A stretch of 7,371 bases of DNA. It comes from Bacteroidales bacterium UBA755 (GTDB lineage: Bacteria > Bacteroidota > Bacteroidia > Bacteroidales > UBA932). The position numbers and the translations under genes are program-made. Of this stretch, positions 1 through 6,053 are shown piece by piece (position 1 is the first letter of the stretch; every line of letters starts with the position of its first letter). A model generated the notes under the pieces. That model was not told where the DNA came from and ran no database searches. It worked only from the letters and a program-made list of their open reading frames with translations. The stretch spans positions 1-7,371 of the forward strand of contig DBKH01000038.1 in NCBI GenBank assembly GCA_002297815.1. The letters run 5' to 3'.

Positions 1-34
1 ATACAAAAACTTTCGCTATTTTTCTAATATTCAA

Positions 35-274
35 TCAATTAAATTTCATCGAACTCACGTTAAATAAGTTGACCTCTACTTTTCTAGAATCAGAGTATAA
101 GTGAGCCTCTACCTCATAGTACGATAGACCTCTTTCCTGCGGATTTGTACCCGGAGTCGATTTCTCGTAAACTTCGATCCCAATAGACTCGGGTGCGTTA
201 GTGTCTTGCTGTTCAGAAGCAAATACATTCATCGTAGCAGCAATCAGAAGAATGGTAAAAACGGATGCTTTCAT
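35..274 (-). CDS. Small secreted protein, DUF3244-like
   Basis: Short exported protein of unknown role. From the ATG at 274-272 it is 79 residues. Residues 1-20 form a signal peptide: Met-Lys, a hydrophobic core (VFTILLIAATMNV), then a likely cleavage site around FAS/EQ. There is no lipobox cysteine. The mature part is polar, followed by a beta-strand-like stretch (YYEVEAHLYSDSRKVEVNLF) that resembles the start of the single beta-sandwich domain of Bacteroides DUF3244 proteins. That family is usually somewhat longer (about 110-130 residues), so this copy may lack its last strands. The frame stays open past the stop to the window edge, reading NIRKIAKVFV, which also looks like a strand, so an interrupting nonsense change is possible. 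I chose this start because a TTG at 304 lies inside the promoter -7 box. The family assignment rests on pattern recall only; secretion is the safer claim. Confidence 0.55.
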   Translation of the reverse strand: MKASVFTILLIAATMNVFASEQQDTNAPESIGIEVYEKSTPGTNPQERGLSYYEVEAHLYSDSRKVEVNLFNVSSMKFN

Positions 275-301
275 CGCTAAATTTTCATTGGTTTCCATTT
301 G

Positions 302-309
302 CAAAGTTA
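302..309 (-). promoter_or_regulatory. Bacteroidetes-type -7 box for the small secreted protein gene
   Basis: Read on the minus strand the bases are TAACTTTG, an exact match to the Bacteroidetes sigma -7 consensus TAnnTTTG. The box lies 27 nt upstream of the ATG at 274, which suits a short leader. No clear TTTG -33 element is visible at the expected distance upstream. The match is seen directly; promoter activity is inferred. Confidence 0.55.
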
Positions 310-377
310 TCTCGAAATAGTTTAATCGAAGAACTTATCTTTTCATATTTTCAGCTCATAACTAATTGATTATCAAT

Positions 378-390
378 GGGGGGGGGTGGG
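378..390 (+). repeat. Homopolymeric G tract (G9-T-G3)
   Basis: Nine consecutive G residues at 378-386, then T and three more G. It sits in otherwise AT-rich sequence, 17-29 nt upstream of the ATG at 407 and about 70-80 nt upstream of the minus-strand -7 box. G runs of this length are slippage-prone and cause phase variation in other bacteria. Here it lies outside any supported gene, so an effect on expression is only inferred. Confidence 0.6.
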
Positions 391-406
391 TATCATATAG
401 TTTCAG

Positions 407-679
407 ATGAAACTAGTACAATGCCCAATCGTTGATATAATTGACACTAATCGGAGGTTAAAATCATATATAGATGATATTCTTAAGTCACAGTGCGCTG
501 TGTCTTATCAATTATGTCAAACTATAAAAGCATCCCTAACTACGAATCCAAAATATGAGTATCCAGAAATTCTTAACTATAGTCAAGGCAGTCAGTTTAC
601 TATCAGAAGTAGACAGGGCATAGGTCCAAGACTCGTTTTTACAGTCATGGTCAGGCAAGAAGATAATGTTTGGGCATAA
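407..679 (+). CDS. Doubtful 90-codon open frame
   Basis: Open frame with an ATG start and no recognisable family. Its last third (TIRSRQGIGPRLVFTV) faintly recalls the end of a histidine-kinase ATPase domain, but the N, G1 and other ATP-binding boxes are absent upstream. There is no signal peptide or membrane segment, and no Shine-Dalgarno-like sequence before the ATG. After the stop the same frame runs open again to about 788. It is listed only because the region is otherwise empty; it is more likely non-coding or a remnant than a real gene. Confidence 0.12.
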   Translation: MKLVQCPIVDIIDTNRRLKSYIDDILKSQCAVSYQLCQTIKASLTTNPKYEYPEILNYSQGSQFTIRSRQGIGPRLVFTVMVRQEDNVWA

Positions 680-956
680 AATTTTGGGGAAATCATAAAA
701 TACAAGTACATTTACATTCAGTTGAAAGAAAACGGCGTGGCTCTGTTCTTGAGAATAAGAACTCCATTGACAACTGCATTGTCATAATGGCACTAGTGCT
801 GTTTGCGAAGGGTGACAAGGTACTTGTTTATTCAGCCGAACGGTCAAGAATAAAAGACATTTGTCTGATTAATTTCTACCGTATTGTACTAAGCAAGTTC
901 TACCCACAATCGCCTGATATTAACTAAGAATAATTGATGAAAAAATTAGCACATAT

Positions 957-2624
957 ATGAATATGAAGCATTATTTATCAGTCATCATCTTGACGATTTG
1001 TTTGATCTCTTGCGATAGCCATCAGCAATACCGAGACACCCTTTACCAAATTGAATCATACATCGAGGAAAGGCCGGACAGCGCCTTGACTGTTCTGGAA
1101 CAAATGAATATATCCGGGTTATCCGGCAGAGCGGAGAAGGCTAAGTATGCTTTGCTCTACTCCATGGCGTTGGATAAGAATGTTATTGACAAGACTGATT
1201 TCGAGGTTCTGCAACCGGCCATAGATTATTACGAGGGCAAAGGAGGCACAGATACCGACAGGCTGCGCACATACTATTATCAGGGACGCATCTATCAGAA
1301 TCAAGGGAATGACGCTTTGGCCATGGAGTGTTTTGTCTCAGCGTTGTCGGAAGGAAAAGAATCAGACGACAAACTGACAAAGGCAAGGATTCTGTTCACC
1401 CAAGGGGGAATATACAACAAGGTGTTTGAGTGGGATAAGTGTATCTTGACCTACAATGAGGCGGGGAATTATTTCCGGGAATGCGGCAGGACCAGCAGCT
1501 ACATCAATTGCATAGCCAGCATAATCAATGTCTATACGATAATCGGTGATGTCGAACAGGCGGAGCATTACATTACAATTGGGCTGAATAACCTTGGGGA
1601 ATGCAGTATGTGGATAAAAGGCTATTTCTATTCAAACTACATCATATTCCTGACAAGCCTCAGACCGGATCGGGTCGATGAGGTCAGGCGAATCCTCGGC
1701 ATTTATATTGACACGGTGGATTCAAGTTACATTGATTGGCTTTCAGTTTCTTACGCTTATCTGAATATCGGAGACGCGAATCTGGCTCTGGATGCCGTCA
1801 AGCGCGTGAATAAAATCCCTAATGTCCAACAAAAGGTTCGATATTATGCGCTGCTCGCGGATATTCATAAGCATAGAGGGGAATATGAAAAAGCTTTGGA
1901 GGGATATCTCAAGTACGTCAAGATGACGGATTCTTTGGATTACGAGAAGTCAAAGGCTGGCATTGAGTTTATTGAGGAAAGGCATTCGTTGGAATTGAAG
2001 AACATCCAGGACAAAGAGAGGAGCGATCGTCGGTTGCTGGCCGCCATAGGAATCATCATTATATTCCTTTCATTGATCGTCATAATCCGGTATAGATTGA
2101 AAGTGAAGACTGTCGAATCCGAGTTGGCGAAACAAGAGAAGGAGAAATACAGGCTGCTATATAATCAGATAGAACAGGAAAGGGATAGTCTGACTGAGCT
2201 TCTTGAATGTAATAACGAACTTGAAGGGGCCGCGAAAAATGCGTTGTCGGAAAGATTGGCGTTGCTTAACCGCTTCTTCTTGGCGTATATAACCGACAAC
2301 CGAGACATGGACAGAAAGGTTAATCAGGAGATGGAGAAGCTTGTCGCTAATAAGGAAGTTTTCATGTCATCCACCCGGTTGGCATTCGTCGGCAGCCATC
2401 CCAAATTCATCAAGCACCTTGAAGACCGTGGCTTGAATGAATGGGAAATAAACTATTGCTGCCTGTATGCCTTGGGACTGAAAGGAAAAGAGATCGGGGA
2501 ATATATCCAACTGAAGAGCCACTTCAACAACAGCAGCGAGATCAGAAAGAAACTGGGGCTGGGAGAGCACGACACTAATTTGGGAACATATATTCGCAAG
2601 TTACTGCGTGGAGAAATAATTTGA
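957..2624 (+). CDS. Membrane-bound TPR regulator with C-terminal LuxR-like DNA-binding region
   Basis: Protein of 555 residues (553 if the second ATG at 963 is used). Residues 1-19 are a lipoprotein signal ending in LISC, with Cys19 as the predicted lipidated residue and Asp at +2. Residues 20-340 are helical TPR-like repeats (for example RTYYYQGRIYQNQGNDALAM at 104-123, and the repeat around 296-325). A strongly hydrophobic span at about 359-377 is a transmembrane helix, followed by a coiled coil (380-425). Residues 485-552 match the helix-turn-helix-like C-terminus of the Bacteroidetes TPR regulator family (LNEWEINYCCLYALGLKGKE, then SSEIRKKLGL and the GTYIRKLL end). The predicted topology has TPRs outside the inner membrane and the DNA-binding end in the cytoplasm. 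Ligand and targets are unknown; such genes often sit near small secreted proteins, and one lies divergently upstream here. The stop codon abuts the palindrome at 2624. No two-component receiver or kinase domain is present. Confidence 0.85.
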   Translation: MNMKHYLSVIILTICLISCDSHQQYRDTLYQIESYIEERPDSALTVLEQMNISGLSGRAEKAKYALLYSMALDKNVIDKTDFEVLQPAIDYYEGKGGTDTDRLRTYYYQGRIYQNQGNDALAMECFVSALSEGKESDDKLTKARILFTQGGIYNKVFEWDKCILTYNEAGNYFRECGRTSSYINCIASIINVYTIIGDVEQAEHYITIGLNNLGECSMWIKGYFYSNYIIFLTSLRPDRVDEVRRILGIYIDTVDSSYIDWLSVSYAYLNIGDANLALDAVKRVNKIPNVQQKVRYYALLADIHKHRGEYEKALEGYLKYVKMTDSLDYEKSKAGIEFIEERHSLELKNIQDKERSDRRLLAAIGIIIIFLSLIVIIRYRLKVKTVESELAKQEKEKYRLLYNQIEQERDSLTELLECNNELEGAAKNALSERLALLNRFFLAYITDNRDMDRKVNQEMEKLVANKEVFMSSTRLAFVGSHPKFIKHLEDRGLNEWEINYCCLYALGLKGKEIGEYIQLKSHFNNSSEIRKKLGLGEHDTNLGTYIRKLLRGEII

Positions 2625-2701
2625 CAGCAATAATGACAAAACTGACAGGCTGCGCATTTTGCGTATCCTGTCAGTTTTGTCATTATTGCGTATTTTGCTG
2701 T
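2624..2701. repeat. Long palindrome built of 9-nt units; possible bidirectional terminator
   Basis: A perfect 23-bp inverted repeat (2627-2649 against 2667-2689) surrounds a 17-nt loop (2650-2666). The outer parts also pair (ACAGCA 2624-2629 with TGCTGT 2696-2701) once an extra 9-nt unit in the right arm is skipped. From 2651 the words TGCGCA, TGCGTA, TGTCA, TGTCA, TGCGTA and TGCTGT start every 9 nt (2651, 2660, 2669, 2678, 2687, 2696); the left arm carries the complementary TGACA words. The palindrome occupies 78 of about 83 nt between the stops of two convergent genes, a natural place for a terminator. On the plus strand a T-rich stretch follows the stem (TATTTT, then TTTT), but there is no tight U tract, and the minus side is weaker. 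Its word array matches one inside the helicase gene at 5639-5688. Confidence 0.8.
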
Positions 2702-2707
2702 TTTCCA

Positions 2708-4171
2708 TTATCGTTTCGACCGATATTTCTGTTTCGGGTGATTGGGTGTGTCGGGATATAGCCGTTCAATAATTCCAGATTTAACCATTTGGGGAAGTAT
2801 GGTCTCTTTTATGTATTTTGAGGTTTTACCTGTAAATACAACAATGTCCTCAGGTGTATGCCACGTGTCACAGAATGATTGAATTTTTGCCCATAAATCC
2901 TCTTTTGACACTCTTTTCTTCGTACCATAGATATCCACCAAGGATGTATTGTGATCCCCAAAACTCCCCTTGTTAGCATCCGAACTCCCCCTGTTAACTC
3001 CCCTTATTCCATCTTTAGAGGGGTAGTTCACATTCTTGATGGTGGTATAGAAGACATTGGCCTCTGACATAAATTCCGGACGCAGTTCTGCCTTATAGCC
3101 GTCAAGTTGTGCTGAGAGGTCGCAAATCTTCCGCAGGCCGGAGCCTCGTTTTTCCATATATCCCAAGTGGGTGAAAACATCAGCCAGTATAGGATTCCTT
3201 CGTACCGAAGGTACTTTAGAAATATCTCTATTCTGGATCAGCGTGCCATCAAACATCCCACCAGGGCTATTGAACTCGATGCGGTCATCGAATATGTCAA
3301 TATGGACTTCACCTCCAATAATGGTGTAGTCCCGGTGAATCAGATGATTGACAATCGCCTCCAATACGGCTCTTTCGGCATAGTCCGGGAGATTTTTACG
3401 TCCGTCCGAGAGTTTTACCCATCCACTGTTCGTGTTTGAGTTCACGAAATCCACGCCAGCACGGAGCAGGAGGAGCAGGTTACCTTGATACTCGTGATCG
3501 TTGATTGCATCCGTCTTTGTCAACCCGGCCCAGCGTGTTCCGACAAGTTTCGAGTTGTATGCATTGCAATTGTCAGAGAACAGCACTCCTGCCTGTGTCA
3601 ATAATCCATCCGCCGTAACAAGCCCCATAGACTCAAGCATTTTCTCATCAAATGGTTGTCCTACTCTGCTCGCAAATGTGTTTGCTAAAATTGTAAAAGA
3701 GTTCTCGGCTCGTCTTGCCGAGGTTTTCTGTGCGTCAAATGTTGAGTTCGTTCCTTTCAGCACTAAAGAGAGTAACTGATGTTGGGATGCTTGCACGCTT
3801 TCATTTCCAATACGCATGAAAGCGGAACGAGTTCCATCCAGATAGTAGTAATACGGTGTTTGCCGGCCTTCTGAAACTTTAACCTCAAGGACTACATTCT
3901 CTTCCAATTTGTGAGGTATCAGTTCAAACTCTGGTATTGGATCAAGATGAGCTTTGATTTCTTGGCTTATGAACTCAGCATCCGCCTGAGCGTGTTCCAA
4001 GCCTATGACATTTCCCGAATCATCTATACCGAAAAACAGACTGCCGCCCTTAGTGTTCGCAAAGGCGGAGATGCTTTTCAGCCAACTCTTTGTTTTCTTC
4101 TTCTCTACAGATGCCTTGAAATCGTAGGTCGAGCATTCTACGTTCAGTATTTTGTCAAGTGTCATATCCAT
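2708..4171 (-). CDS. AlbA_2 (Schlafen-type) / GHKL ATPase-domain protein with C-terminal winged helix
   Basis: From the ATG at 4171 the protein has 487 residues (485 from the ATG at 4165). Residues 10-135 are an AlbA_2 / Schlafen AlbA-like domain, a putative nucleic-acid-binding fold, with YDFKAS near the start and SISAFANTKGGSLFFGIDD at 33-51. Residues 265-375 are a GHKL-like ATPase region (HATPase_c_4): an N-box-like EAIVNHLIHRDY (271-282), then IFDDRIEFNSPGG (293-305), and the conserved RNPILADVFTHLGYMEKRGS stretch (325-344). A low-complexity linker (about 386-410) precedes a winged-helix-like end (420-475). Members are usually annotated as ATP-binding or RNA-binding transcriptional regulators; some sit in defence or mobile loci, and no reaction is established from sequence. 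The gene starts 36 nt after the helicase stop on the same strand, with its own -7 box. A TTG start at 4192 is rejected because it lies in that box. It is less GC-rich than the operon upstream. Confidence 0.85.
   Translation of the reverse strand: MDMTLDKILNVECSTYDFKASVEKKKTKSWLKSISAFANTKGGSLFFGIDDSGNVIGLEHAQADAEFISQEIKAHLDPIPEFELIPHKLEENVVLEVKVSEGRQTPYYYYLDGTRSAFMRIGNESVQASQHQLLSLVLKGTNSTFDAQKTSARRAENSFTILANTFASRVGQPFDEKMLESMGLVTADGLLTQAGVLFSDNCNAYNSKLVGTRWAGLTKTDAINDHEYQGNLLLLLRAGVDFVNSNTNSGWVKLSDGRKNLPDYAERAVLEAIVNHLIHRDYTIIGGEVHIDIFDDRIEFNSPGGMFDGTLIQNRDISKVPSVRRNPILADVFTHLGYMEKRGSGLRKICDLSAQLDGYKAELRPEFMSEANVFYTTIKNVNYPSKDGIRGVNRGSSDANKGSFGDHNTSLVDIYGTKKRVSKEDLWAKIQSFCDTWHTPEDIVVFTGKTSKYIKETILPQMVKSGIIERLYPDTPNHPKQKYRSKR
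2962..3005 (-). repeat. Degenerate short repeats in the interdomain linker of the AlbA_2 protein
   Basis: Plus-strand decamers AACTCCCCTT (2962-2971), AACTCCCCCT (2983-2992) and AACTCCCCTT (2996-3005) repeat with spacings of 21 and 13 nt. On the coding strand they give Gly-rich RGVN, RGSS and KGSF. Similar Gly-Val-Asn repeat linkers between the ATPase and winged-helix parts are, as I recall, common in Bacteroidetes relatives. The outer two copies are identical DNA but are read in different frames, because their spacing (34 nt) is not a multiple of three. Confidence 0.6.
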
Positions 4172-4189
4172 AAATATCATTGTCTTATA

Positions 4190-4197
4190 CAAAGGTA
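4190..4197 (-). promoter_or_regulatory. Bacteroidetes-type -7 box for the AlbA_2 gene
   Basis: The minus strand reads TACCTTTG, an exact TAnnTTTG match, 18 nt upstream of the ATG at 4171 and 24 nt upstream of that at 4165. It lies 10 nt past the helicase stop codon, so any -33 element would overlap the end of that gene; no clear TTTG is present there (the region is A-rich). This suggests independent transcription of the AlbA_2 gene in addition to any readthrough from the operon. The short leader favours 4165 or 4171 as the start. Confidence 0.5.
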
Positions 4198-4207
4198 CGT
4201 TTTTATT

Positions 4208-6049
4208 TTATTTCTTCCGATACTTCCCGTGCGAGACGTTCTCAAGCTGGCCGGTGTCGCACCAACGGTGAATAATGCGGTCGGCTGTGCGTGGGTTGAT
4301 GCCGAGGGCTGTGGCGGTCTCTGTGTAGGTCTGGCGGTCGAACTCTGACGGAAGGGCTTCGAGGAACTGACGTTGTTGGAGGGTGGTTCTCGTGGTGGTG
4401 GCCGAGGACGCAGCCTGAGACGCGTCGGCTTTCGGGAGGGTGAGGAAGACGTGTGCGTTGTGGCGGAGAATCACGGAGGCCATCGTCATGGCGCTTTGAT
4501 AGTCGGTGTCAAGGCATGTCAGTCCGTCCTCGATGATGCCGTCCTCCATTATGCGAAGGGCGGAGAGGATCATCGCGAGGCGGAATGTTATCAGGCCTAG
4601 ACGGCGGACGGAGGCGACGAACTCGTCCCCGCAGCGGTCGCTGTACTCTTTTTGCCAGGCAGAGAATCTTTCGTTGAAGTCTGCGGCCTGGGATGGTGTG
4701 AGTGAGAAGCGTATGTCACTGGACTTTTCGAGGACGGTGTTGAAATCGTGGAACTCCTGTCCGAGTCTCTGGAAATGTTCGTCAAGGGTGGTGTCGGTGT
4801 GGGTGCTGAACACGTCATTCCATACGAGGCGGAGGTCGAGGAAGTAGAAGATGAAGCGGCTGAACAGGCCGTTCTCGGCGTCGGTGATGAGATTCAGAAC
4901 CTGTCTGGGTGTTCCGGTGAGGAGCGTGGAGAGACGCGGATTCTTGATGTTCACATATTCACGGTCCTTGCGGCGGATGTAGGAGATGGTCTCGTGGTGG
5001 AAAGCCTTGCGGAAGCCGTCGGAATAGTTGCCGTAGTCGGAGCCGAATGTGTTGGCGAGGGTGTCGCCCTCGGTCTCGAACATCAGACCAGTGCCGCCGT
5101 TGTCGCCGAGGACCTGATAGACAGCCGTGGCGGAGGAATTTGCCGGAATGAAGAGCATCCGCATAGGAGGTTCCTCTGGCTTTTCCATATCGACCTTCTT
5201 CTTGCCGGCGGCGTTGTATTCTGCAATCTTGTGCCTGTACTCGATGGTCTCGGACTCGTTGATTTCGCGGAGGCGGTCGTGGATGGGTTCGACGATGTAG
5301 CGGCAGAGGGCGAGGCGGCCTTTGCCGGAGGATGCCTTGGCGGTGATGAATAGGAACAGGTTAGGATAGACGGTGCGGTCGGCATAGACTCCGAAGACGT
5401 GAGGGAGGCAGGCGGAGATGACCGCCATCGTACCGAGGATGAGGATGTCAGCGTCTTCCGGGGAGTTTGACTTGGACACAACCTTTTCGAGGAATGACGG
5501 GAGTGAGCCTTGCAGGTTCGGCGAGAATGTCGGGAGGGGCAGGTCTTCGTCAATATTGACAATATTGTCAGAATGCGCGGCATTGACAGTTTGCGCAGAT
5601 TGAGGGTTGAAGGCTTTAGCGGACGAATTCCGTGAATATGCGCATTGTGCGTATTCTGTCATTTTTGTCGATTTTGCGCATTTGGCTGTGGTGAGATTGA
5701 TGCCGTTATCCTTGGCGAGCTGGAAGAACGTGCGGATGGTTATGCCTGTGCCGTGGGCGTTGAGGCAGCGGTCGTATTGCCTGTCGCATTCCTCCGAGGT
5801 GTAGCCGTCGTTGAAACGGCTAATTCGGTGATAGATGGAGCGTCCGCTTTCACCGAGGGCATCGGCGAGGGCGAATCCGAGGTCACGCCAGTTTGAATAG
5901 CCTGCGGTGATGTCCGTGCGCGTCGCTTCAATGCGCTGGGTGATGAGCTCAATGTCGTCTTTTGGTTCTGGATGTGAGACTGGCGGCTCAGGGACTTGCT
6001 TGATGTCTGACGGAAGCCAGTCCGAGGGTATGAATGTTTCTTTCTGCAT
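4208..6049 (-). CDS. PriCT-2 / DUF3987 helicase-like ATPase
   Basis: Protein of 613 residues, probably the helicase partner of a primase. Residues 33-112 match PriCT-2, the primase C-terminal-type domain: TAGYSNWRDLGFALADALGE at 48-67, then CDRQYDRC and TIRTFFQLAKDNG. Residues 118-168 are a linker encoded by 9-nt repeats, read as triplets such as KCA, KST, KMT, EYA, QCA. Residues 180-410 are the DUF3987 ATPase: a Walker A-like AKASSGKGR (237-245), an acidic Walker B-like LMFETEGDT (322-330), and GLFSRFIFY (394-402) with a candidate arginine finger at 398. Residues 558-610 look like a winged helix (ALGINPRTADRIIHRWCDTG, 581-600). The ATG lies 4 nt after the upstream primase-like gene's stop, implying translational coupling. 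In Bacteroidetes this family is often split from or fused to a VirE_N domain, as here. Often called virulence-associated protein E by name only; no link to virulence is implied. Confidence 0.87.
   Translation of the reverse strand: MQKETFIPSDWLPSDIKQVPEPPVSHPEPKDDIELITQRIEATRTDITAGYSNWRDLGFALADALGESGRSIYHRISRFNDGYTSEECDRQYDRCLNAHGTGITIRTFFQLAKDNGINLTTAKCAKSTKMTEYAQCAYSRNSSAKAFNPQSAQTVNAAHSDNIVNIDEDLPLPTFSPNLQGSLPSFLEKVVSKSNSPEDADILILGTMAVISACLPHVFGVYADRTVYPNLFLFITAKASSGKGRLALCRYIVEPIHDRLREINESETIEYRHKIAEYNAAGKKKVDMEKPEEPPMRMLFIPANSSATAVYQVLGDNGGTGLMFETEGDTLANTFGSDYGNYSDGFRKAFHHETISYIRRKDREYVNIKNPRLSTLLTGTPRQVLNLITDAENGLFSRFIFYFLDLRLVWNDVFSTHTDTTLDEHFQRLGQEFHDFNTVLEKSSDIRFSLTPSQAADFNERFSAWQKEYSDRCGDEFVASVRRLGLITFRLAMILSALRIMEDGIIEDGLTCLDTDYQSAMTMASVILRHNAHVFLTLPKADASQAASSATTTRTTLQQRQFLEALPSEFDRQTYTETATALGINPRTADRIIHRWCDTGQLENVSHGKYRKK
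5548..5597. repeat. Second 9-nt array inside the helicase gene, with overlapping palindromes
   Basis: Plus-strand words CGTCA (5548), TGACA (5557), TGTCA (5566), GCGCG (5575), TGACA (5584) and GCGCA (5593) start every 9 nt. Two perfect palindromes overlap here: GTCAATATTGAC (5549-5560) and TGACAATATTGTCA (5557-5570). The stretch codes for about residues 151-168 (triplets QSA, QTV, NAA, HSD, NIV, NID from 150), so codon and repeat period coincide. TTGACAGTTTGCGCA at 5583-5597 matches 12 of 15 bases of the intergenic palindrome at 2642-2656. Confidence 0.7.
5639..5688. repeat. 9-nt array inside the helicase gene matching the intergenic palindrome
   Basis: Plus-strand words TGCGCA, TGCGTA, TGTCA, TGTCG, TGCGCA and TGGCTG start at 5639, 5648, 5657, 5666, 5675 and 5683/5684. 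The order and period equal those at 2651-2700. By hand alignment without gaps, 42 of 50 bases agree, and similarity stops at both ends. The array codes for helicase residues about 121-137 in the linker between PriCT-2 and the ATPase, where three-residue units would be tolerated. Confidence 0.8.
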
Positions 6050-6053
6050 TGTC

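Larger units (their letters stand above)
310..956. other. Long divergent intergenic region, no convincing gene
   Basis: This AT-rich stretch of about 650 bases separates the minus-strand secreted-protein gene from the plus-strand TPR regulator. Two plus-strand open frames lie in it (407-679, 90 codons, ATG; 670-927, 85 codons, TTG). Neither has a recognisable domain or a good ribosome-binding site, and the composition does not look coding. Visible structure includes a G run at 378-390, a 13-nt near-palindrome just before it (365-377, ATTGAT and ATCAAT around one T), and a small hairpin with 6-bp arms (GTTCTT 745-750, AAGAAC 757-762). No exact TAnnTTTG box faces the TPR gene. The region may hold regulatory sites for both divergent genes or be a decayed gene. 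Confidence 0.5.

Noticed and set aside
272..304. TTG start giving an 89-residue form of the secreted protein
   Set aside because: The TTG is part of the TAACTTTG promoter box, and the ten added residues are polar and would precede a normal signal peptide.
407..679. Histidine-kinase ATPase remnant
   Set aside because: Only a short final stretch resembles the C-terminal strand region; the N and G boxes are missing, so the resemblance is not sufficient.
670..927. TTG-started open frame of 85 codons upstream of the TPR gene
   Set aside because: It has a weak start, no ribosome site, no family resemblance, and AT-rich sequence where chance frames of this length are expected.
4166..4192. TTG start for the AlbA_2 gene at 4192
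   Set aside because: The TTG lies in the TACCTTTG box; transcription would begin downstream of it, so ATG 4171 or 4165 is more plausible.
3911..4348. Plus-strand open frame of 145 codons at the AlbA_2 / helicase boundary
   Set aside because: It is antisense to the conserved start of the AlbA_2 domain and the end of the helicase gene, and its translation has no coherent domain.
4748..5353. Long plus-strand open frame (201 codons) opposite the helicase gene
   Set aside because: It is antisense to a clear DUF3987 domain. Its composition (Val, Gly, Glu, Ala) is what GC-rich complementary codons produce, and no domain is recognisable.
5548..5688. CRISPR-like array
   Set aside because: The words are only 5-6 nt at a 9-nt period with no spacers, and they lie inside a protein-coding frame.
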